A stretch of DNA of 64,000 nt from assembly GCA_020632295.1 (NCBI GenBank), contig JACKFU010000001.1, forward strand, positions 124,001-188,000, written 5' to 3'. The translations under genes were made by a program, and so were the position numbers. The notes under the pieces are model-generated. The model made no database searches and was not told the DNA's origin. It was given only the letters and a program-made list of their open reading frames with translations. The DNA comes from Candidatus Peribacteria bacterium (GTDB taxonomy: Bacteria > Patescibacteriota > Gracilibacteria > Peribacterales > Peribacteraceae). Below are positions 1 through 9,080 of the stretch, piece by piece; the stretch's first letter is position 1; each line of letters starts with the position of its first letter.

Positions 1-1
1 T

Positions 2-1129
2 GATGAAGGCGTTGCTATCGCCTACGGGAATGTGCAGCACTTTGGGGACCAAACGCACCTCTGGGAAACGCCGCAATTCAACAGAGATGCCTTAGTGCGA
101 AATAATTATATTTCATCGCATGCAATGATACGCAGGCAAGCGTTTGATATGGTTGGAGGGTACCGATCCATTTGCAATGCCCATGAAGATTGGGATCTCT
201 ACAAACGTATTACCGCACAGCACTGGCGTGCCGCAAAAGCACATACAAGTGTGCACTATCGCGTCCATGCAAAGAGCATGCTTCTTGAAAGCAGACGCGA
301 TGGCAACCGCTACTGGAAACATGCAGCACTCTTGAACGAACCAATAACAATCTTTACCCCATTTGCCGGTCGCAGGGAAACGCTCGACCTTTTTGTTGAC
401 GGGATTGCCCATCTCAATTTCCCTCGTGAACAGATACACCTGCATTGGTATGACACGAGTGGTGACAAAGAATTCTCTTCCCTGCTCAAAGCAAAGCAAC
501 AGGTACTTGATGTTGGTTCTATATCCTATACAAACGCGCCACTTCCTGCCCTCTGGGGACATACACCACAGAGTCTTATTCGCGGGCGCATTACCAACGA
601 GCACCGCGAGCAGTACTACTATGAACTCGCTGTCGTACGTGCGTATCACGAGATGATTCGCAGCGCAAAAACAGACTACATTCTCGTTCTTGAGGATGAT
701 ATTGTTCCAGAGCCCGATGCACTGATACAACTTCTCCAGTGTATGGATAGCGATGTCAACGCCGTTGTTGCGCATTACCCCTGCCACTTGCAAGGGTACT
801 CTATGGTGTGGCACGCAAATGCGCGGGGAATAGTAGAGCACTATCCACTGCGTAAAACAGGAGTAGAAAGTGTCGGTGGTTCCGGCTTTGGCTGCAGCTT
901 GTTTCGAACAGATGCACTGCGTTCTATTCCTATACTTACGCATATTCACCATGTGCAAAAAAATTGGTACGACCACTTGGTGTACACATCACTCAAGCAA
1001 TTTGGACAGGTGCTTTGCAACTGGGATATTGATGTCGATCACTTACAAACAAATCGCTATATTCCGGTTGACCACCCTCTTGCGGTAAAACACCATGTTT
1101 CTTCTGAACGTACAACTGCCAATACATAA
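2..1129 (+). CDS. Glycosyltransferase, two GT modules (5' truncated)
   Basis: The reading frame is open from base 2, so the start lies outside the window. The first about 100 residues are the end of one GT2 module (NNYISSHAMIRRQAF...GGYR...EDWDLYKRI, typical of the acceptor side of GT-A enzymes). A second GT-like module follows, with the acidic nucleotide-sugar/metal motif VLEDDIVPEPD at about window position 690. No signal peptide or membrane segment is visible, so a cytoplasmic enzyme building a surface glycan is inferred. The last 137 bp overlap the convergent GT2 gene. Sugar specificity cannot be read. Confidence 0.8.
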   Translation, partial: DEGVAIAYGNVQHFGDQTHLWETPQFNRDALVRNNYISSHAMIRRQAFDMVGGYRSICNAHEDWDLYKRITAQHWRAAKAHTSVHYRVHAKSMLLESRRDGNRYWKHAALLNEPITIFTPFAGRRETLDLFVDGIAHLNFPREQIHLHWYDTSGDKEFSSLLKAKQQVLDVGSISYTNAPLPALWGHTPQSLIRGRITNEHREQYYYELAVVRAYHEMIRSAKTDYILVLEDDIVPEPDALIQLLQCMDSDVNAVVAHYPCHLQGYSMVWHANARGIVEHYPLRKTGVESVGGSGFGCSLFRTDALRSIPILTHIHHVQKNWYDHLVYTSLKQFGQVLCNWDIDVDHLQTNRYIPVDHPLAVKHHVSSERTTANT

Positions 1130-1703
1130 AGTCTTCATCCTGAGAGATGCCAGTATTCTCTGTGTACTTGAGAAAGAGTATTTCTGGAATGTGCACAGCA
1201 TGAGCACCATTCTTTACGACAGCAATCCATACATCCCAATCTTGTAAGCGTTGAATATTTGGGTCGAACGGCTCAGCAGGTAAAACCGAGCGTTTTACGA
1301 GTGATGTCGTATCAATAATGTTTTTCCGAAAGAGGACTTCTTGCGAAAACGGTGTACTAAACTTTACGATGTTTCTTTTACCGCAAAGTGCATAGCTCGC
1401 ATAGGCAATATCTGCATCCTCAAGTGCTTGCTCCATTTGCTCAAGGCACTCGGGCATCAGTAATGTGTCATCATCGAGAAATAACACGGCATCCCCTGTA
1501 GATGCGGCAAAGCCGGTATTGCGTGCGATACATGCGCCGGCATGGGTAATGCGTATTACTCTATGCTCTGTTGTAAACGCTGGTGTGTGACCATCAACAA
1601 CAATAATCACTTCATCGGCAATACGTGTCTGTAGCGAGAGTGCATAGAGAACGTGTTCGATATATCGACTCTCATGAGCGGTGATAATGACGGAGATGGT
1701 CAT
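993..1703 (-). CDS. GT2 family glycosyltransferase
   Basis: A 236-residue GT-A glycosyltransferase. It opens with the family signature MTISVIITAHES, then shows IADEVIIVVDG, ARNTGFAASTGDAVLFLDDDT (the DDD metal/nucleotide-sugar site at about residues 76-78) and a C-terminal acceptor region with LQDWDVWIAVVKNG. It is the last gene of a minus-strand operon: its ATG overlaps the stop of the ABC ATPase gene by 4 bp. The final about 45 codons lie over the end of the convergent glycosyltransferase. That tail looks less conserved and may be an extension read into the neighbour. Donor and acceptor are unknown. Confidence 0.85.
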   Translation of the reverse strand: MTISVIITAHESRYIEHVLYALSLQTRIADEVIIVVDGHTPAFTTEHRVIRITHAGACIARNTGFAASTGDAVLFLDDDTLLMPECLEQMEQALEDADIAYASYALCGKRNIVKFSTPFSQEVLFRKNIIDTTSLVKRSVLPAEPFDPNIQRLQDWDVWIAVVKNGAHAVHIPEILFLKYTENTGISQDEDFMYWQLYVQKKHGVLPQEGGQPEYSDLFVSDRHQYPSCKAPVQIA

Positions 1704-2449
1704 GGGGCAGTATGCGCATTGATATAGTGATTGATTGTAGCATTTGGCTCCCCGATTTCACGAACATGACCATGCTCTAGCCATACAACACGATCGCACA
1801 GGTTACGCAGACGCTCCATGTTATGGCTGACAACAACGACAGTACACTTCCCGCGGATAATTTCTTCCATGCGCGCAGATGCTTTTTTGGTAAACCCAAT
1901 GTCTCCTGCTGAGAATACTTCATCAAGCAACAAAATATCGGGGTTTGCATGAATTGCTATGGAAAAGGCAAGGCGCTGATTCATACCATCGGATAGTTGA
2001 TAGGGAAACATATCTACATAGTCTGTTAGACCGCCAAACTCCAAAATGTCCTGGAAACAGCGCACTGTCTGCGCACGGGTCATACCAAAACAGGATGCTG
2101 CGAGAAAAATATTATCTTTCACCGTTAGCGTTTTACGGAGACTCACAGACATGGATATGAGTGATGTCACGTTCCCGCGCACAGTCACATGTCCACTCGT
2201 TGGGTGCACTATGCCAGCGATTACACGGAGAAGCGTGCTTTTTCCTGCTGCGTTATCACCCACAATACCGACCACCTCCCTTGCTTGCACATTCAGTGAT
2301 ACATCATGCAGAGCAGTTACTGTATGCGGTCGCTGTATTTCGCGTCCAACAATGCGACTGGTCATGTGCGAGAGTACTGTTGCCTCTTTTCGTCGTGGGA
2401 TGCGAAACTCTTTTGTAATGCCATTCAAGCTAATAATAGTGTCGTTCAT
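1700..2449 (-). CDS. ABC transporter ATPase, polysaccharide export type (Wzt/TagH-like)
   Basis: A 249-residue nucleotide-binding subunit. Walker A is GDNAAGKSTLL (an A replaces the usual G), the signature region is LSDGMNQRLAFSIA, Walker B is ILLLDEVFSAGD, and the switch His is in VVVSHNME. A long N-terminal segment before Walker A (with ITKEFRIPRRKEATVL) is typical of the O-antigen/teichoic-acid export subfamily. There is no C-terminal carbohydrate-binding domain of the long Wzt type. It overlaps the permease gene upstream and the GT2 gene downstream by 4 bp each. Known role of the family: driving lipid-linked glycan across the membrane. Confidence 0.9.
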   Translation of the reverse strand: MNDTIISLNGITKEFRIPRRKEATVLSHMTSRIVGREIQRPHTVTALHDVSLNVQAREVVGIVGDNAAGKSTLLRVIAGIVHPTSGHVTVRGNVTSLISMSVSLRKTLTVKDNIFLAASCFGMTRAQTVRCFQDILEFGGLTDYVDMFPYQLSDGMNQRLAFSIAIHANPDILLLDEVFSAGDIGFTKKASARMEEIIRGKCTVVVVSHNMERLRNLCDRVVWLEHGHVREIGEPNATINHYINAHTAP

Positions 2450-3192
2450 AAGTGATCGATAAACGAATGACGCAAAAGGCGAAAGACACTGAAGCCAATG
2501 ACGAGTGTTCCTACTGCGATCGCTGCAAATATGAGAAAGAAATCGAGTGTCGGCATGCGACCGTAAATGAGTGTTTCTCTTGAGAGATAAATACTATAGA
2601 ACATCGGATTAAATTTACTGATATACATACCCGGACCAGTTGGTGACAGTGCGTAGCAAATTGGTGTTGCAAACCACCATGCACGCGTGATGATTGCCCA
2701 AATTTCACCAAGGTCACGAATGAACACATACCCTGCAGACAGTAAAAAACCTACACCTATTGTGAACATGCTCGAAAGCATCAATACAATGCAATACGGC
2801 ACAATGAGTGAGGGTGTGACACCAAAATAAAACATTGCACCCATAAATAGTGCTAGTTCAAACATGTGTGATAGCAGCGCATGGCATACTGAAGAAACAA
2901 TAAGAAGAGGGAGTGGGATTGGCAGCGCTTTAATGAGGCCTGCATTGCGAACGATGGTTGCCATGGAACGGCCAGTTCCAGCTGAAAAGAAGTTCCAGTT
3001 TATAATGCCCATGAGCAGGTACAGAGGGTACTGCTCAATAGAACTTCCAAGTCGACCTCCAAAGACATAGAGCAAGATGCCAAACATCAGTACAGGTCCG
3101 AGCAGGTACCACAAAATCCCTAGATAACTATTTTCATTCTGCAGCTTAAAATTTGCCTTGGTCAGCTGATACAGAAAGTTTACATGTCTCAT
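2446..3192 (-). CDS. ABC-2 type polysaccharide export permease (Wzm/TagG-like)
   Basis: A 248-residue membrane subunit. It opens with the family pattern LTKANFKLQNENSYLGILW, followed by about six hydrophobic segments (for example LLGPVLMFGILLYVF and LIVPYCIVLMLSSMFTIGVGFLL) and the conserved RDLGEIWAIITRAWWFATPI block. Its stop overlaps the start of the ATPase gene (ATGA), so the pair is translationally coupled and forms the exporter of the locus. The upstream sulfotransferase-like gene ends 3 bp before it. Confidence 0.9.
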   Translation of the reverse strand: MRHVNFLYQLTKANFKLQNENSYLGILWYLLGPVLMFGILLYVFGGRLGSSIEQYPLYLLMGIINWNFFSAGTGRSMATIVRNAGLIKALPIPLPLLIVSSVCHALLSHMFELALFMGAMFYFGVTPSLIVPYCIVLMLSSMFTIGVGFLLSAGYVFIRDLGEIWAIITRAWWFATPICYALSPTGPGMYISKFNPMFYSIYLSRETLIYGRMPTLDFFLIFAAIAVGTLVIGFSVFRLLRHSFIDHL

Positions 3193-3195
3193 GTA

Positions 3196-3885
3196 CTAAA
3201 ACGATATCAATGACTCGTCTGGAATACCAACATAATCACATGCATCCATCATCTCTTTTTCGGTAAGCAGCACGCGTTGTGCAAGATGCACTGAAATCCG
3301 TGTCTCCTGCAACGACGCATACACACCTATACTGCGATTTTTAGGTAAGACCGATCGAATATCCTCCTCACGAAACGATTCTCCTGCAGCGGTGAGTGCT
3401 CGCATAACGTCGTCGACAAGATACTCTTGTTTGCCTACAAAATCCAACGCGTTGAACTGTTGCCCAAGGTATCCTTTGCAGAGTCTTGTGTACCACCCCG
3501 GACATTTCTCTACAACGGCATGAAGAAATAACTGATATGTATCGTGTGCGACGCTGTTATCAAAAGGGTTATTCATATCCCATCCAAATCGCATTTTATA
3601 GCTCCATAAAGACCGGTAAAACGATAGGGGGTGACGGACAAAGGCGAAGGTATATTTGCCAAATGTTTCTACTGTATCTGGTCCGGCGTGTCGTATCATT
3701 GTTCCTGTAGGATGAAATCTCCTCACAATGTGTTGCTCGTTGCACTTGCGAATACCTCTATCAAACTGTTGTGCAGACATACACTCGTTCACAGGAATTC
3801 CCGCAGCAATAATGGCATGGCGCACCCATGTCCCCCCTGTTTTGGGGATGTGAAAAAATACCGAATGTGGAAGCATGAGAGCCAT
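3196..3885 (-). CDS. Sulfotransferase-like protein
   Basis: A 229-residue protein with the sulfotransferase 5'-phosphosulfate loop near its N-terminus (HIPKTGGTWVRHAI, residues about 12-25) and a downstream FAFVRHPLSFYRSLWSYK segment that fits the 3'-phosphate-binding Arg/Ser region. Members use PAPS to sulfate carbohydrates or proteins; here a glycan is the likely acceptor because the gene heads the ABC-exporter/GT operon. No PAPS synthesis gene is visible nearby. A TATAGT box lies 13 nt before the ATG in a divergent promoter shared with the gene at 3923. Confidence 0.7.
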   Translation of the reverse strand: MALMLPHSVFFHIPKTGGTWVRHAIIAAGIPVNECMSAQQFDRGIRKCNEQHIVRRFHPTGTMIRHAGPDTVETFGKYTFAFVRHPLSFYRSLWSYKMRFGWDMNNPFDNSVAHDTYQLFLHAVVEKCPGWYTRLCKGYLGQQFNALDFVGKQEYLVDDVMRALTAAGESFREEDIRSVLPKNRSIGVYASLQETRISVHLAQRVLLTEKEMMDACDYVGIPDESLISF

Positions 3886-3898
3886 AGATAGGAGAAGA

Positions 3899-3913
3899 AC
3901 TATACCCTATACT
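3899..3913. promoter_or_regulatory. Overlapping divergent -10 boxes
   Basis: TATAGT on the minus strand (3904 to 3899) faces the gene starting at 3885. TATACT on the plus strand (3908-3913) lies 9 nt before the ATG at 3923. The two boxes are about 3 bp apart, so the two glycan operons probably compete for RNA polymerase. No clear -35 boxes were found. Confidence 0.5.
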
Positions 3914-3922
3914 ATCTCTCCT

Positions 3923-6900
3923 ATGTACGCATTCTGGGACAATGTTCTAGCGCCACTCCTCATGATATTGCAACCATCGGTTGTCGTAGAAATTGGCTGT
4001 GAAACGGGAAAATGTACTCGCAAACTCCTCGAATATCTTGCGCCTCGCAATGGGGTACTCCATGCCATTGACCCTGCACCGATACTCAACATCGCGCAAT
4101 GGAGACAAGAATGGGGCTCTGCATTCGTCTTGCATCCACAGCGCAGCCTTGATGTCCTTGCAAACAGTACCAATGCGCAGATGGTCTGCATTGATGGTGA
4201 CCATAACTGGTACACCGTCTTTCATGAACTCAAGATCCTTGAGCGCACCTGTTCTACGTGCTTTCCACTGGTAGTTCTCCATGACACATCCTGGCCGTAT
4301 GCCCGGCGCGATATGTACTACAATCCTGCGCAAATACCGCCTGAATATGTCCAACCATTTACCTACGAAGGTATTCCGATAGATAGTGGCCATACTATCA
4401 ACAAGCATTTGGCAAACGCTGCACAGGAAGGTGGTGCACGAAATGGTGTACTGACTGCTATAGAAGATTTTTTACAACAAACGACACTCCCCATACACCA
4501 TACAATCCTTCCAGGATTCCATGGGCTTAGTATTCTCGTCGATGAACGACTCTTTGCGCTGTACCCAGCCTTGCGCAGATTTCTTCAGGAACGCACCTAT
4601 ACTCCTGTTCAAGCAGACTATATTGCACGTATCGATCGAGAACGTATCCAAGCAAGTTCACTTGCTTCGCTTGTTGCACCTCTAGAACAATCTCAGAAAC
4701 ACCTTCTAGAGCAAACACGACGATATACACTCGTCGTACGCAAAGAAGTGCATGCACTGATTGCGCAAATGCGACAAGCCTATGCCAACCGCCACCTTGC
4801 TCTTGTTACGGCACTGCACCAAGACCGGCTTGTAGACAAACTTACTGATCAACTTGTAACACTGCAGCAGGAGCTTTTTACGCTCAAGCGTACGCGTAGT
4901 GTGCGTTGGTTTCAGCGTAGAAACCATGATCCCGTGCCACCAGAGAACCAGCCGGTGGATATTCTTATCCCTATTCATAACGCGTATGAGGAGGTGGTGC
5001 AGTGCATCGAAAGTGTACTGAACAATACACAGAGTCCTCACCGCATTATTCTTCTTGATGATGCAAGTACCGATACAAAACTTCTACGCTATCTTCATAA
5101 TATTGCTCGACAGTACGATGACCGCGTTCTTCTCATTCGCTCTCAGCGTAATGGTGGATTTGTCCGTACGGCAAACAAAGGCATGGCACTGTCTGACCAT
5201 GATGTCGTGCTGCTGAATAGCGATACCATCGTACCGCCAGGCTGGCTGTATCGCCTGAGGAAAACTGCAAGAGAATGTCTAGATGTAGGGAGCATTATCC
5301 CTCTCTCTAATGCCAGTTCAATCTACTCAGTCCTCACAGATGTCCCGTGGCTCAACCATCCGCACCCAGAACATGTCGCACAGATAGATGCGCTGGTGCA
5401 GCACTCTACAGAGAGTTTGCGACCGGAGATCCCCACAGCAGTTGGCTTCTGCATGTATATTCCCCGACGTGCACTCAAGCGTGTTGGCTTGTTTGATTTG
5501 CGTTTTGGCATGGGATACGGCGAAGAGAATGACTGGTGCATGCGCGCAGCATCACAAGGGTTTGTACAGTACTTAGATGATACCGTCTTTGTATATCACA
5601 AGGGTGGTGCATCAATGGGTGCTGCAGGCATCCTGCAAAATGGACAAATAACCGTTGAAGCCAACGAGAAATTGCTCAGGAAAAAACAACCTGAGTTTCA
5701 TGCAATTATACGACAGTATCGTAAGAATAATCACACGCTCACTCGCATACAACAAACAGTGGCCAATGCCTACCTCCATCGCAAGCGACGTCGGCATATT
5801 GCATTTGTTATTCACCAACATCCGAATAGTAATCACTTTGGAGGATCGACCTATCATGTGATGGATCTTGTAAGGAGTCTCCGTACATCCATAGATTGCA
5901 CGATACTGTATCCCGTATCAGCAACATCTATTGGTGTACTGCAAATCGTCAATGATCATGAACACCAGACCACAGTTTCACAGTCCTATGCTGACCTGCT
6001 GCGTTGCCTTAACCCCGACGTTCTTCATGTTCACCAGCCAGCACATAGTGGCTTCTCTGTGTTTTCCGCAGCAGCTAGCCTCGGTATTCCAAGCGTCTAC
6101 ACCCTCCACGATTACCTGAGTATTGACCCACACTTTCGCATGATTGGTCCCGGTGGTCTCTTTGTCGGTCTCCCGAACCGCGATGACCCCTGTCCAACAA
6201 AACCTGGATGGACCTACGGCAAGTGGCAATATGCTGTGCGTGGCCACTTACTACATGCCGATGCCATTATTGCGCCATCGCAGTATGCTATGAAGATGTT
6301 TGACCGAGTGTTTGAGGATCTGCCTGCTAAGCGCTACGTCATTGAACATGGGTATCCACCTGTTGTGCTATCTCATAAGGAACATGCACACCAATGTGAT
6401 GTGTGCTTCTTTGGAGCAAGTATGGGAGCGCATAAGGGAAAATCACTCATTGTGAGTGTAACAAAAGAGCTGTGCAGTAAAGGGCTTACCGTTGGTTTTT
6501 TGGGTGCAAATGCAAAAGAATGTCCGGCACTCTGCGGTATTAAAAACGTACAGTGGTTTGGACGATACAACCGTGAACGAGCAGTGAAACTGCTCCAAGA
6601 AATACATCCGAAGGCAGTAGCGCTGTTCCCAATGTGGCCCGAGACCTACTCCTACACACTCACAGAAGCATGGAGTGCTGGCATACCAGTCATTGCGTCC
6701 GATATGGGTGCAATTGGTGAGCGTATGCGAGCAGTGCGAGGAGGAATGCTCCTTACAAGCATGAAACCCCTTGAAATCTGTGGACAGATTATGCGATGGC
6801 TAGATTCACCATCGTATGATGATGCAAAGAAGCAGATTGCAACGTATACCCCTCGTTCAGCTGCAGTGATGGCTTCGCAATATATGCAACTCTATGAGCA

Positions 6901-6940
6901 GGAGCTTCTTGCCGGCGCTTTTGTAAACCTTAAAGGATAA
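3923..6940 (+). CDS. Trifunctional fusion: SAM methyltransferase - GT2 - GT4
   Basis: About 1005 residues from the ATG at 3923. That start is preferred over the in-frame ATG at 3875, which would overlap the divergent gene, and it has a TATACT box 9 nt upstream. Module 1 (about 15-190) is a class I methyltransferase-like fold (VVVEIGCETGK, then CIDGDHNW). A helical, coiled-coil-prone stretch (about 230-335) follows. Module 2 (about 343-600) is a GT2 enzyme (VDILIPIHNAY, LLDDASTD, LLNSDTIVPPGW). Module 3 (about 624-1000) is GT4 (HIAFVIHQHPNS, EAWSAGIPVIASD). No membrane segment. Likely a processive or assembly enzyme of the surface glycan. Confidence 0.85.
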   Translation: MYAFWDNVLAPLLMILQPSVVVEIGCETGKCTRKLLEYLAPRNGVLHAIDPAPILNIAQWRQEWGSAFVLHPQRSLDVLANSTNAQMVCIDGDHNWYTVFHELKILERTCSTCFPLVVLHDTSWPYARRDMYYNPAQIPPEYVQPFTYEGIPIDSGHTINKHLANAAQEGGARNGVLTAIEDFLQQTTLPIHHTILPGFHGLSILVDERLFALYPALRRFLQERTYTPVQADYIARIDRERIQASSLASLVAPLEQSQKHLLEQTRRYTLVVRKEVHALIAQMRQAYANRHLALVTALHQDRLVDKLTDQLVTLQQELFTLKRTRSVRWFQRRNHDPVPPENQPVDILIPIHNAYEEVVQCIESVLNNTQSPHRIILLDDASTDTKLLRYLHNIARQYDDRVLLIRSQRNGGFVRTANKGMALSDHDVVLLNSDTIVPPGWLYRLRKTARECLDVGSIIPLSNASSIYSVLTDVPWLNHPHPEHVAQIDALVQHSTESLRPEIPTAVGFCMYIPRRALKRVGLFDLRFGMGYGEENDWCMRAASQGFVQYLDDTVFVYHKGGASMGAAGILQNGQITVEANEKLLRKKQPEFHAIIRQYRKNNHTLTRIQQTVANAYLHRKRRRHIAFVIHQHPNSNHFGGSTYHVMDLVRSLRTSIDCTILYPVSATSIGVLQIVNDHEHQTTVSQSYADLLRCLNPDVLHVHQPAHSGFSVFSAAASLGIPSVYTLHDYLSIDPHFRMIGPGGLFVGLPNRDDPCPTKPGWTYGKWQYAVRGHLLHADAIIAPSQYAMKMFDRVFEDLPAKRYVIEHGYPPVVLSHKEHAHQCDVCFFGASMGAHKGKSLIVSVTKELCSKGLTVGFLGANAKECPALCGIKNVQWFGRYNRERAVKLLQEIHPKAVALFPMWPETYSYTLTEAWSAGIPVIASDMGAIGERMRAVRGGMLLTSMKPLEICGQIMRWLDSPSYDDAKKQIATYTPRSAAVMASQYMQLYEQELLAGAFVNLKG

Positions 6941-8339
6941 TTTCCTCGTCGCGTTCTGGCATGAGAATGTGTATACCACTACATGCTTGTTTCATACGAT
7001 CGGCAAAGGGCTGCATCTGCGTTTCTTCTCCATGGACAAGAATGAGTGTTTTTAATCCTTTGATGCTACAAACATAATGATCTAAATCGGCCATATCCGC
7101 ATGACCAGAATACGCATTGATGTACACCGTCTCCGCTTTTTTCTTGTACATCTTGTCAAAGATCTTCACCTCGGTTACTTCTGGATCGATTATACTTCGT
7201 CCCAGCGTGTGCTCAGCCATGTATCCAACGGCAAGGATGGTATTGCGATCGTCTTCAATCTCATTTTTCAAATGATGTCGAATGCGACCTGCTTCACACA
7301 TGCCGCTACCTGCCATAATCACCATGGGTCCAGGTGTGCCGTTTAACTCTTTGCTCTCCTCAACGCTCTCTGTGTAGCGCACAAGTGAAAACTGAAACGG
7401 ATTATGTGCCCGCGACAAAAAGTTTTCGTACATGCTCTTGTCATAGCACTCTGGATGTTTCATGAAGACATCGGTTACTTTTGTTGCCAGTGGTGAATCG
7501 ATAACGATAGGAATCGCAGGGATCTCCTTGCTGTCCCAAAGCACGTGAAGGTCATAGACAATCTCCTGTGTTCGCTCGAGAGAAAACGCAGGGATAAGCA
7601 CCTTTCCACCCCGCTTTGCCGTACGGATAATAACATCCTTCAGGCTTCCTTTTGCACTCACAACATCTTCGTGCTTCCTATTGCCGTATGTACTTTCGCA
7701 GATCAATGTTTCGACAGGAGGCATATCGGCAGGATCTCTAATAATCGGCAGCATGTTCCGACCCAAATCTCCACTAAATCCAATGCGATGTACTGTTCCG
7801 TTTTCGATAATCTCCAGAACAAGCATTGCTGCACCTACAATATGGCCAGCATCTAAAAACTGTGCCCTGATGCCATCGCATACATCAAACCATTCGTAAT
7901 AGTTCTGGCCACGAAAATGCTCCATGCACCGTAGTGCATCTTCCATGGTATAGAGTGGACCATCGCACGATATCATTGATTTTTTGAGGTACTTACAGAA
8001 GTACTCTTCATCTTTTTCGTTGATATACGCACTGTCTTGCAACATCACTTCTGCCAGATCTTTTGTGGCATACGTACAGAAGATAGGAGCATTGAAGCCT
8101 TTTTTACTGAGAAGAGGAACGCGTCCGACATGATCTGCATGGGCGTGACTTAAGATCATGGCATCCATTTCCTGAGGATCGAAAGCAAATTCTGCATTCT
8201 TCACAGCTGCTTCCTGTCGATGCCCCTGAAACAGCCCACAATCAAGAAGAATGCGCTTAATGCCGCTCTCGGTCTCTATATGTAACTCGTGGCAACTGCC
8301 TGTTACCTCTTTCGCCGCTCCATGAGGAATAATTTTCAT
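6930..8339 (-). CDS. Beta-CASP metallo-beta-lactamase RNA nuclease
   Basis: A 469-residue MBL-fold protein with all motifs of the beta-CASP (CPSF73/YSH1-like) family: SHAHADH (metal site), LDAGHIVGAA, FSGDLG, then the CASP insert with ESTYGNR, IPAFSLERTQE, AGSGMCEAGRIRHHL, and the final NAYSGHADM. Family members are RNA endo- or 5'-exonucleases. The start at 8339 (MKIIPHGAAKEVTG) is chosen over the ATG at 8375 because conservation begins there and TACGAT lies 8 nt upstream. The end overlaps the convergent fusion gene by 11 bp. Confidence 0.9.
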   Translation of the reverse strand: MKIIPHGAAKEVTGSCHELHIETESGIKRILLDCGLFQGHRQEAAVKNAEFAFDPQEMDAMILSHAHADHVGRVPLLSKKGFNAPIFCTYATKDLAEVMLQDSAYINEKDEEYFCKYLKKSMISCDGPLYTMEDALRCMEHFRGQNYYEWFDVCDGIRAQFLDAGHIVGAAMLVLEIIENGTVHRIGFSGDLGRNMLPIIRDPADMPPVETLICESTYGNRKHEDVVSAKGSLKDVIIRTAKRGGKVLIPAFSLERTQEIVYDLHVLWDSKEIPAIPIVIDSPLATKVTDVFMKHPECYDKSMYENFLSRAHNPFQFSLVRYTESVEESKELNGTPGPMVIMAGSGMCEAGRIRHHLKNEIEDDRNTILAVGYMAEHTLGRSIIDPEVTEVKIFDKMYKKKAETVYINAYSGHADMADLDHYVCSIKGLKTLILVHGEETQMQPFADRMKQACSGIHILMPERDEEIIL

Positions 8340-8408
8340 GTGCTGAGATCGTAGCAGAATATCTCGTTTTCTCAATGAGCTGTCATTTTTTTAGATTATA
8401 CTACTGCC

Positions 8409-9080
8409 ATGCAACGCAGTATCGTTCCTCTTTTTGCCCTCCTCTCTGCCTGCACCTGCTTTATGGTTGCGCTAGAGCATACACCCATTGTGTATGCATC
8501 TACATTAGAAAACCGTGTAGAGCAGCGCCGTCTTGCACGCCTGGGTACAGCAGCTGTTCGTTATACGGCGCATGCATCCAAAGCACATACGCTCCCAACA
8601 ATATACGAACGTGTACAAGCACGACGCATGACACGGCAGCGACAAGTGCCGTCTACACCATCCATCAAGTCGCAGGTCATTAGTGGCATCAATATGGAAC
8701 GGGCAAAGCGCGGCATTGGTGCATTACAGTACAATCAAAAATTAGAACGCGCAGCACAACTCCATGCGCAAGATATGATTGATCGCAATTACTTCGACCA
8801 CGAAAGTCCCGAAGGAACGCGTGTAGAAGACCGCACAAAAGCCGCTGGATATGGCCTTTTAAGTGCACAGGAATGCCATTGTGTCCTGCGGATATTCCGT
8901 GGCGAAAACATCGCTAAAGGTCAGCAAACAGTACAAGCAGTTATACACGATTGGATGGAGAGCCCATCGCATCGAGAAGCAATGCTCCTACCGCATTACA
9001 ACGATGTTGGGGTTGGTATTGCCGGAGACATTTGGGTGCTGAACTTAGGAGGAATCGACATTAATCCTTCGGATCTGTAG
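8409..9080 (+). CDS. Secreted CAP/SCP-domain protein
   Basis: A 223-residue protein with an N-terminal signal peptide (MQRSIVPLFALLSACTCFMVA), a basic linker, then a CAP domain (about 85-220). Motifs: RAAQLHAQDMIDRNYFDHESPEG, GENIAKG, SPSHREAML and NDVGVGI, which carry the usual His/Glu cavity residues. Bacterial CAP proteins are extracellular and of mostly unknown activity. TATACT ends 6 nt before the ATG, so the mRNA is probably leaderless. The last 20 bp overlap the convergent rluB-like gene. Confidence 0.88.
   Translation: MQRSIVPLFALLSACTCFMVALEHTPIVYASTLENRVEQRRLARLGTAAVRYTAHASKAHTLPTIYERVQARRMTRQRQVPSTPSIKSQVISGINMERAKRGIGALQYNQKLERAAQLHAQDMIDRNYFDHESPEGTRVEDRTKAAGYGLLSAQECHCVLRIFRGENIAKGQQTVQAVIHDWMESPSHREAMLLPHYNDVGVGIAGDIWVLNLGGIDINPSDL

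Noticed and set aside
113..976. 287-codon minus-strand frame inside the first glycosyltransferase
   Set aside because: Cys/His/Met-rich composition without domains; the plus strand has clear GT motifs across the same bases.
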